In this document: in pieces, positions 1 through 4,821 of the stretch
How positions within the stretch are numbered: the first letter of the stretch is position 1
Layout: every line of letters begins with the position of its first letter
NCBI GenBank assembly: GCA_009923375.1
Contig: RFTO01000088.1
Location: 1 to 5,520 of the forward strand
Source: Actinomycetota bacterium
Lineage (GTDB): Bacteria > Actinomycetota > Actinomycetes > S36-B12 > UBA5976
Direction: 5' to 3'
DNA: 5,520 nucleotides
Notes under the pieces: model-generated
The model's database searches: none
Told to the model about the DNA's origin: nothing
What the model saw: the letters and a program-made list of their open reading frames with translations, nothing else
Made by a program: the position numbers and the translations under genes

Positions 1-274
1 TGGCGGAGATGAAAATATCTGTGTCTGAAAATGCAGGCAGCAACTGACCCAGCATGATCTGACCGGCTCCATCACCAAATGAACTGGCAGAGTCAACATA
101 AGATCCGCGGTTTTCCAAAAACAGTTCAATTTGCTTGGCTGCTTCGTATTCATCGGTGTCACGACCCCAGGTCATGGTGCCCAAGCCGTAGCCGGACATC
201 TTCACACCCGTCGCACCGAATGCCTTGACACCTGCGGTCCCAATATGGCCGGTGTCCGTTTGGAACGAATCCAT
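1..274 (-). CDS. Aldo/keto reductase, N-terminal part (runs off the left edge)
   Basis: Reading leftward from an ATG at 274, 91 codons stay open to the window edge. The protein resembles the N-terminus of actinobacterial aldo/keto reductases, which are cytosolic NAD(P)H-dependent (beta/alpha)8-barrel enzymes reducing carbonyls. Visible features are the first barrel strand, GLGTMTWGRDTDEYEAA (about residues 30-46), and the active-site strand VDSASSFGDG (60-69). Asp61 matches the catalytic Asp. The next active-site position, normally Tyr in D-x4-Y, is Phe66 (codon TTT). The window ends after FISA, where the catalytic Lys normally follows; the one visible base of that codon, A, fits Lys. The start is well bounded because an in-frame TAG lies 9 nt upstream of the ATG. 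About 14 residues precede the usual N-terminus. The gene is divergent from uppP. The family call is firm; the substrate is unknown, and the Phe makes ordinary reductase activity doubtful. Confidence 0.88.
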   Translation of the reverse strand, partial: MDSFQTDTGHIGTAGVKAFGATGVKMSGYGLGTMTWGRDTDEYEAAKQIELFLENRGSYVDSASSFGDGAGQIMLGQLLPAFSDTDIFISA

Positions 275-280
275 GACGGC

Positions 281-286
281 ACGCTA
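281..286 (-). promoter_or_regulatory. Possible -10 box of the aldo/keto reductase gene (leaderless type)
   Basis: On the minus strand TAGCGT lies exactly 6 nt before the ATG at 274. TANNNT at this distance places the transcription start on or next to the start codon, as in leaderless actinobacterial transcripts. No good Shine-Dalgarno sequence and no recognisable -35 box are seen. TANNNT is a weak motif and one match alone could be chance; the same arrangement at two other genes here raises its credibility. Confidence 0.4.
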
Positions 287-304
287 CCCCGAATCAGCGA
301 AAAA

Positions 305-316
305 TTTGGCACCAAA
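305..316. promoter_or_regulatory. Inverted repeat TTTGG-CA-CCAAA in the divergent promoter region
   Basis: Two perfect 5-bp arms (TTTGG and CCAAA) flank a 2-bp centre in the 89-bp region between the divergent aldo/keto reductase and uppP starts. It lies about 20 bp upstream of the candidate -10 box of the reductase gene and upstream of the likely uppP start. A symmetrical site here could bind a dimeric regulator affecting either gene. This is inferred from symmetry and position only. No regulator gene is in the window. Confidence 0.3.
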
Positions 317-363
317 GGGTCGTGGATGCGTATCAGAATACTACGGTGCGGCAGACTGCATTC

Positions 364-1311
364 ATGATTTCAAATTCTGCGGCGATTACATTGTCGATGC
401 TCCACGCCTTGCCCACAGCGGGAGCGGTGCCACATCTGACCGATCCCGTGCCCACACTGAGCTGGCTTCAGGCGCTGATTGTTGGCTTGGTGCAGGGCCT
501 GTCGGAATTCCTACCGATTTCATCGAGTGCACATCTGCGAATCATCCCGGCGCTTTTCCAACAGGCTGACCCTGGTGCCGCAGTCTCGGCGATTATCCAG
601 CTTGGGACTACAGGCGCTCTCGTCGTGTATTTCTGGCAGGACATAGTGCGCATCACCAAAGCATTGTTCATCGCCATCGCACGAATTCGCACTGCGGGTC
701 TGCGTGGCAGCGTTTCCATCATCGAGTCAGAGTCGCAAAGACATGACGCCACCGTGGGCTGGTACATCATCGGCGCCACGATTCCAATCGGCATTTTCGG
801 CCTTATCTTCCAGAGTGCAATCGAGACCGTCGCCCGAAGTCTTTACGTCATCAGCGCGACCTTGATTGTTTTCGGCATCATCCTGTGGTGGGCGGATGCG
901 ACTTTTCCAGCGAGAAAGTCTGTTCGGGAGTTCACTTGGGGCAACACACTGATCATGGGCCTAGCGCAGACTTTGGCCCTCATCCCCGGTGTTTCGCGTT
1001 CGGGAGCAACAATCACCGCTGGCCGAGTTCTTGGATTCTCCCGCGAGGCTGCAGCACGTTTTTCCTTCCTGCTGAGCATCCCAGCGATTGTCTTATCGGG
1101 GCTTTATGAAGCAGCCAAGAACATCAACACCGACGGCGTCCCCTGGGGTCCCACACTGCTCGCGTTGGTTGTCGCATTCTTGAGTGGCTATGCGGCTATC
1201 GCGTGGTTGCTGAAATATCTCGTGAATCACTCAATGCGGAGTTTCGCGATTTACCGAGTGGTCGTCGGCGCTGTTGTTTTCACCCTCGCCATCACCGAAG
1301 CGATCAAGTAG
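364..1311 (+). CDS. uppP: Undecaprenyl-diphosphate phosphatase (UppP/BacA family)
   Basis: This integral membrane enzyme removes one phosphate from undecaprenyl diphosphate, regenerating the lipid carrier for peptidoglycan and other wall polymers; in other bacteria high levels give bacitracin resistance. Both family signatures are present. The first is QGLSEFLPISSSAHL (residues 44-58), with the (E/Q)xxxE pair Q44/E48 and catalytic His57. The second is PGVSRSGAT (208-216), with Arg212. Several long hydrophobic segments fit a polytopic protein. The usual protein starts close to the SWLQAL segment (about residue 33 here), so an N-terminal extension of about 30 residues is predicted. The start is uncertain: GTG 322, ATG 364 and ATG 397 are in frame and none has a strong Shine-Dalgarno sequence. 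ATG 364 is a compromise. The stop codon abuts the ATG of the next gene, so the two are probably co-transcribed and translationally coupled. Function is confident; the start is not. Confidence 0.95.
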   Translation: MISNSAAITLSMLHALPTAGAVPHLTDPVPTLSWLQALIVGLVQGLSEFLPISSSAHLRIIPALFQQADPGAAVSAIIQLGTTGALVVYFWQDIVRITKALFIAIARIRTAGLRGSVSIIESESQRHDATVGWYIIGATIPIGIFGLIFQSAIETVARSLYVISATLIVFGIILWWADATFPARKSVREFTWGNTLIMGLAQTLALIPGVSRSGATITAGRVLGFSREAAARFSFLLSIPAIVLSGLYEAAKNINTDGVPWGPTLLALVVAFLSGYAAIAWLLKYLVNHSMRSFAIYRVVVGAVVFTLAITEAIK

Positions 1312-2016
1312 ATGCCCACTGTTTTCCTCGTCAGACACGGTCGCAGCACTGCTAATAAGGAGGGCGTGCTCGCAGGCAGGATTGCTGGGGTGCAACTCGA
1401 TGATGTGGGTCAAGCACAAGCAGCACAGGTTGGCGCCAGATCGTCAGGAATTGCCCTTGGCGCAATCGTGACGAGCCCTTTGGAGAGAACGAAGCAGACA
1501 GCCGCTGCCATCGTGACCGCAGTGGGTCGCACCCCTCGGGCAACAGTGGATCGCAGTTTTATTGAGTGCGACTACGGCAGTTGGTCTGGTCAGCCACTTA
1601 AGAAGCTTTCCAAACAAGCGTTGTGGTCCACTATCCAAGATCGTCCCAGTGTTGTGACATTCCCAGATGGGGAGAACATGTCAGCCATGGCCGCTCGGGC
1701 TAACTCGGCGGTGAGAGCCTGGGATCAACGAATGCTGGAGGATCACGATGGAAAGGCGTGGGTCGCAGTCACGCACGGTGACATCATCAAAGCGATCGTC
1801 GCCGACGCGCTAGGACTCCATCTCGATGGATTTCAACGCATAAACGTGGATCCCGGCTCCATCTCCGTGGTGACGTTCCACGCGGGTCGTCCCTTCGTGG
1901 TCGCAGTCAACACGATCGATGGTGACCTGAGTAGATATGCACCCACGCCTGGTCAGTCCAAGAAGCGCACGGGCACCTCAAGTAAGCCGACTGTGGGCGG
2001 ATCAACTGGCGTCTAA
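1312..2016 (+). CDS. Histidine phosphatase superfamily protein, MSMEG_4193-type probable phosphomutase
   Basis: This 234-residue cytosolic protein belongs to the phosphoglycerate mutase-like (histidine phosphatase) superfamily, which works through a phosphohistidine intermediate. The catalytic set is complete: the RHG motif at residues 8-10 (His9 the nucleophile), Arg59 in SPLERTKQTA, Glu85 in ECDYGSWSG as likely acid/base, and His155 in VTHGD. The start MPTVFLVRHGR is standard. The tail from about residue 210 is Pro/Ser/Thr/Lys/Gly-rich and probably disordered. The ATG directly follows the uppP stop, with no spacer and only a weak Shine-Dalgarno sequence, suggesting translational coupling. 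Its closest known type is the actinobacterial group found with DUF3090 and SCO1664-type genes, as here. The substrate is unknown; the kinase-like neighbour has been taken as a hint of phosphomutase activity, but a plain phosphatase is equally possible. Confidence 0.92.
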   Translation: MPTVFLVRHGRSTANKEGVLAGRIAGVQLDDVGQAQAAQVGARSSGIALGAIVTSPLERTKQTAAAIVTAVGRTPRATVDRSFIECDYGSWSGQPLKKLSKQALWSTIQDRPSVVTFPDGENMSAMAARANSAVRAWDQRMLEDHDGKAWVAVTHGDIIKAIVADALGLHLDGFQRINVDPGSISVVTFHAGRPFVVAVNTIDGDLSRYAPTPGQSKKRTGTSSKPTVGGSTGV

Positions 2017-2085
2017 ACGCAACCACACTCAGGCATCCACCTGCCCGAGTCGCCGGCCTCGTGATGGAACGGCGAACTAGTCGCG

Positions 2086-2104
2086 GTCGCCGTAGGATGG
2101 CGGC
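2086..2104 (+). repeat. Small inverted repeat around the DUF3090 gene start signal
   Basis: GTCGCC (2086-2091) can pair with GGCGGC (2099-2104), giving a 6-bp stem with one G-T wobble. The 7-nt loop, GTAGGAT, contains both the AGGA ribosome-binding sequence and the TAGGAT hexamer. The stem ends one base before the GTG start. In RNA it could present or occlude the ribosome-binding site; in DNA it could be a short operator over the -10 box. The stem is short and could be chance in GC-rich DNA. Confidence 0.25.
2093..2098 (+). promoter_or_regulatory. TAGGAT: -10 box and/or ribosome-binding site of the DUF3090 gene
   Basis: TAGGAT ends 6 nt before the GTG at 2105, which fits a -10 box for a leaderless transcript. 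The same bases contain AGGA (2094-2097), 7 nt before the GTG, a normal Shine-Dalgarno spacing. The two readings imply different transcripts: an internal promoter at 2093, or readthrough from uppP across the 88-nt gap. No good -35 box is seen. Either way it supports the GTG 2105 start. Confidence 0.45.
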
Positions 2105-2626
2105 GTGGCTCAACGTGAATTCGTCTATAAGAACCCGCGGCGCGTGGTGGCCGGCACGGTCGGTCAGCCAGGGGAGCGCGTGTTCTATATCCAAGCAGAG
2201 CAAGATTCAGCCGTCACCTCAGTTGAGTTGGAGAAGCAACAGGTAGCTGCACTTGCCGAGCATCTCGACGAAATTTTGGACACCCTGCCTGGGTCCAGCG
2301 ATGTCACACCAGCGCAGCCAGATACAGGGCCCTTATCGATGCCTTTGGAGTCGGACTTCCGGGTCACATCAATCACCTTCGGGTGGGAGTCGGGGACTTC
2401 TCGACTCGTTCTTGAACTCCGCGGCGCCTCCGCTGGCGGGATCGAAGAGGACTCCAGCCTTACCGTTCATCTCACCATGGAGCAAGCACGATCGTTCATT
2501 CAGCGCTCACAACTTGTCGTTGCTGCTGGTCGTAGAGCCTGCCCGTTGTGTGAGCAGCCCATAAATCCCACTGGTCATATATGCCCGAGAGCCAACGGTT
2601 ATCACCGCAACGCCCTCACCGACTGA
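2105..2626 (+). CDS. DUF3090 family protein with C-terminal zinc-knuckle motif
   Basis: The 173-residue protein matches the actinobacterial DUF3090 family, which has no known function; length is near the usual 180-200. The GTG start is backed by AGGA 7 nt upstream and by the conserved-looking opening around FVYKNPRRVVAGTVGQPG. The N-terminal half looks like a small alpha/beta fold, with a helix around ELEKQQVAALAEHLDEIL (41-58). Residues about 63-80 form a Pro/Ser/Thr-rich linker. The C-terminus carries CPLCEQPINPTGHICPRANG (146-165), in which Cys146, Cys149, His158 and Cys160 could bind a structural zinc. The protein is soluble, with no signal peptide or membrane segment. It lies between the phosphatase-like and kinase-like genes of the conserved trio, suggesting a partner or adaptor role, which is inference. 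Family identity is firm, function unknown. Confidence 0.88.
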   Translation: MAQREFVYKNPRRVVAGTVGQPGERVFYIQAEQDSAVTSVELEKQQVAALAEHLDEILDTLPGSSDVTPAQPDTGPLSMPLESDFRVTSITFGWESGTSRLVLELRGASAGGIEEDSSLTVHLTMEQARSFIQRSQLVVAAGRRACPLCEQPINPTGHICPRANGYHRNALTD

Positions 2627-2676
2627 GCACCCTCTTTCGCAACTTTGAGTCACTTGATTGAGATGACGAATTCACT

Positions 2677-3450
2677 ATGACCGCGCAAGCCCTGGAAACG
2701 TCACAGTTCACCTTGGTGAGCCGGATCGACGGCGCATCCAACGACGTATTCCTGGCGTCGCTGGACGACACAGGCGCGCAAGCTGTGTACAAGCCGGTGT
2801 CGGGGGAGAGGGAACTGTGGGACTTTCCAACTGGATCGCTGGCTGGACGCGAGGTTGCGACCTATCTCCTCTCTGATGCACTGGGTTTAGACGTGGTGCC
2901 GAGGACGGTGTGGCGCGCACAAGGGCCGCTCGGACCAGGTTCATTACAAGAACTGGTCGAAGTCGATGCGCAGGCACCCGACGCAGTCACACTTCTTTCC
3001 GCGCCGGATTTGGACGCCCGCTACCTGGTGGTCGCACAGCTGGAGGACCGATCTGGCGGGCAGTGGCTGCTGGCCCACGAACAACATCCTGATATCCGAC
3101 GACTCGCAATCCTGGATGCCCTGGTGAACAACGCCGATCGCAAAGCTGGCCACGTGTTGGCGGCGGCGGGCAGGAGATATCTGGGCATCGACCACGGGGT
3201 GTGCTGGCACGAGGAGTCGAAGCTTCGTACTGTTCTTTGGGGTTGGGCGGGAGATGCCCTTGAGGATGATGAGTCAGAACATCTACATTCTCAACTCGGA
3301 AAGCTCCCTGACGTGAAGGAATTGTTCCTACAGCACATCTCCAAGCGAGAATGGAACGCATTCATGCGCAGATACGAACTTATGTGCGAGCAGCGAGCGA
3401 TGCCCCTGCCACATGATGACTGGCCAGTACTGCCGTGGCCGCTCTTTTGA
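2677..3450 (+). CDS. SCO1664 family protein, distantly PI3/PI4-kinase-like
   Basis: The 257-residue protein matches the actinobacterial SCO1664 family, whose members are noted for distant similarity to phosphatidylinositol 3-/4-kinases. Kinase-like landmarks occur in order: AVYKPVSGERELWDFP (37-51) with Lys39 as candidate ATP-binding lysine; GREVATYLLS (57-66) with Glu59 as its possible partner; LDALVNNADRKAGHVL (146-161), resembling the catalytic loop with Asp154; and GIDHGVCW (170-177), with Asp172-His-Gly in the place of the DFG metal-binding motif. PI kinases usually have D-R-H-x-x-N in the catalytic loop; here it is D-R-K-x-x-H. No membrane segment or signal peptide is seen, so the protein is cytosolic. 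It begins 50 nt after the DUF3090 gene with only a weak GA-rich ribosome-binding site and is probably co-transcribed with it; mshC follows 67 nt later. The substrate is unknown, and catalysis is plausible but unproven. Confidence 0.88.
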   Translation: MTAQALETSQFTLVSRIDGASNDVFLASLDDTGAQAVYKPVSGERELWDFPTGSLAGREVATYLLSDALGLDVVPRTVWRAQGPLGPGSLQELVEVDAQAPDAVTLLSAPDLDARYLVVAQLEDRSGGQWLLAHEQHPDIRRLAILDALVNNADRKAGHVLAAAGRRYLGIDHGVCWHEESKLRTVLWGWAGDALEDDESEHLHSQLGKLPDVKELFLQHISKREWNAFMRRYELMCEQRAMPLPHDDWPVLPWPLF

Positions 3451-3504
3451 TCAACGCGCCTTTTACTGATGCTGCTCTAGCGATCGAAGAAGTGTGCGAC
3501 CAAT

Positions 3505-3510
3505 TAGGCT
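3505..3510 (+). promoter_or_regulatory. Possible -10 box of mshC (leaderless type)
   Basis: TAGGCT ends 7 nt before the ATG at 3518, placing a transcription start at or next to that ATG. There is no convincing Shine-Dalgarno sequence in between and no clear -35 box. If real, mshC has its own promoter, independent of the upstream genes, and the in-frame GTG at 3494 would lie outside the transcript. Confidence 0.4.
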
Positions 3511-3517
3511 CCCAGCC

Positions 3518-4768
3518 ATGAAGTCGTGGTCGAGTCCATCAATCCCGGTGCTGCCCAACTCAGGCAGCGGGGTTTGCACCGTGCAGGTCCATGACACCTC
3601 CACCAACGAGCTCAAGGCTGTCGGCAGCGGCGATGAGTTCTCGATGTACGTCTGTGGCATTACGCCCTATGACGCGACTCATATGGGGCATGCCGCCACA
3701 TATGTTGCTTTCGATTTACTCAACCGTGTGAGTCGAGATGCTGGACGTAAGGTCACTTATGTTCAAAATGTCACGGACATCGATGAGCCACTGCTCGAGC
3801 GCGCTGTGGCAACAGGAGTTGACTGGCAGCATCTCGCCCAGCGGGAAACTCAACTGTTCTTCGACGACATGGCCGCCTTGCGGGTTATCGCCCCAGATGA
3901 CTACGTGTCTGCCGTTGCGGAGATTTCAGCGATGGCCGAGCGCATCGCTGTGCTTCGCAATCTCGGCTTGGTCTACCAAGTTGACACAGATTGGTATTTC
4001 CGAACGAATTCTCAAGGTCACCTCGGGGATGTGTCTCACCTAGACGCGGACAGGATGCGCGTTATCTTTGCCGAGCGCGGCGGCGACCCTGATCGAGTTG
4101 GGAAAGAGTCACCATTTGACTGCCTGGTGTGGTCCAGTACGCGGGAAGGGCAGCCATCCTGGGATAGCGCCATGGGAGCGGGACGACCCGGCTGGCACAT
4201 CGGTTGCACCACGATGGCTCTGAACCGTTTACCATCCCCTTTCGATGTCCAAGGTGGTGGCAGTGACTTATTTTTTCCCCATCACGACATGTGCAACGCC
4301 CAGGCTTATGCACTCTCAGGAAACCGGCTCGCCGAGGCTTTCGTCCATGCCGGCATGATCGGACTTGATGGCGAGAAGATGAGTAAGAGCCGCGGCAATC
4401 TCGTGTTGATCTCGCACTTGCGCGCAGCCGGTGTTGATCCGATGGCCATCAGGCTTGCCCTCCTCGCTGGCCACTATCGAAGTGATCGTGAGTGGACGCA
4501 AGCCGGCCTGGATACTGCACAGGCTCGGTTGACGTCATGGCGAGCATCGGCGAGTTGCGACATGTCTGCGTATCTGGCGGACATTCGCTCCGCGATGCGA
4601 CAGGACCTTGACACGCCCACCGCAATAGCGCTTATTGATGGCGCAGTTCGCGATGCACACGATGCTCTGATCAGCGACCCCATCGTCGCATCGGACGCCA
4701 CACCAAGCGTCACACCAAGCGTCACTCTGGCCGACGTTGTGGAAGCCCTGCTCGGCATCCAGCTTTAG
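3518..4768 (+). CDS. mshC: Mycothiol ligase MshC (L-cysteine:GlcN-Ins ligase)
   Basis: MshC uses ATP to activate cysteine and joins it to 1-O-(2-amino-2-deoxy-glucopyranosyl)-myo-inositol, the penultimate step of mycothiol synthesis in the cytosol. At 416 residues it has the family's usual length (about 410). The HIGH-type nucleotide motif is THMGH (54-58) within GITPYDATHMGHAATY. The KMSKS loop is at 287-291. Likely zinc ligands that select the cysteine thiol are Cys46, Cys230 and the first His of FPHHD (His255). MshC-like landmarks such as AERGGDPDR and FDVQGGGSDL separate it from ordinary cysteinyl-tRNA synthetase. ATG 3518 is preferred over the in-frame GTG 3494 because MshC proteins open with a M-x-SW-S/A-x-P pattern, seen here as MKSWSSP. 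One oddity: the usual WHIEC or WHVEC is WHIGC (Gly229). The extreme C-terminus has a short tandem repeat. Identity is very secure. Confidence 0.96.
   Translation: MKSWSSPSIPVLPNSGSGVCTVQVHDTSTNELKAVGSGDEFSMYVCGITPYDATHMGHAATYVAFDLLNRVSRDAGRKVTYVQNVTDIDEPLLERAVATGVDWQHLAQRETQLFFDDMAALRVIAPDDYVSAVAEISAMAERIAVLRNLGLVYQVDTDWYFRTNSQGHLGDVSHLDADRMRVIFAERGGDPDRVGKESPFDCLVWSSTREGQPSWDSAMGAGRPGWHIGCTTMALNRLPSPFDVQGGGSDLFFPHHDMCNAQAYALSGNRLAEAFVHAGMIGLDGEKMSKSRGNLVLISHLRAAGVDPMAIRLALLAGHYRSDREWTQAGLDTAQARLTSWRASASCDMSAYLADIRSAMRQDLDTPTAIALIDGAVRDAHDALISDPIVASDATPSVTPSVTLADVVEALLGIQL
4700..4723 (+). repeat. 12-bp tandem duplication inside mshC
   Basis: ACACCAAGCGTC occurs twice head to tail (4700-4711 and 4712-4723) with no mismatch. 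It encodes the TPSVTPSVT stretch near the MshC C-terminus, in a region away from all catalytic motifs. The unit is a multiple of three, so the frame is kept. It looks like recent slippage in a tolerant linker. Confidence 0.75.
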
Positions 4769-4790
4769 CTCGTATCGGCATCCAGCCTTA
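4752..4790 (+). repeat. Imperfect 16-bp direct repeat across the mshC stop codon
   Basis: TCGGCATCCAGCTTTA (4752-4767) recurs at 4775-4790 with one change (T to C), at a period of 23 bp. The first copy holds the last mshC codons and most of the TAG stop; the second lies just downstream in the 53-bp gap before the convergent gnd. It appears to be a small local duplication of the gene's 3' end. No hairpin is formed, so it is not an intrinsic terminator. Confidence 0.65.
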
Positions 4791-4821
4791 ACTCATCTGC
4801 TCGCCAACGCCGGCATTTGCG

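Noticed and set aside
306..342. TTGGCA with a downstream AT-rich patch (TATCAGAATACT) as a sigma-70 promoter for uppP
   Set aside because: No hexamer matching a -10 box lies at 16-18 bp spacing from TTGGCA, so no promoter for uppP could be assigned.
131..569. Plus-strand open frames over the reductase start, the divergent region and the uppP 5' end
   Set aside because: They are shadows of the minus-strand aldo/keto reductase gene and of the uppP frame, and their translations show no family features.
2987..3361. Minus-strand open frame of 124 codons opposite the SCO1664-type gene
   Set aside because: It is antisense to a well-supported gene, its product is Pro/Arg-rich with no recognisable domain, and such frames are expected opposite GC-rich coding DNA.
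3494..3517. Upstream in-frame GTG start for mshC, adding eight residues
   Set aside because: MshC proteins normally open as M-x-SW, which matches ATG 3518. The extra residues resemble nothing conserved, and the candidate -10 box falls inside them.
4769..4821. Possible bidirectional intrinsic terminator between convergent mshC and gnd
   Set aside because: No stem of useful length followed by a T-run could be found; the only structure is a direct repeat, which does not fold into a hairpin.
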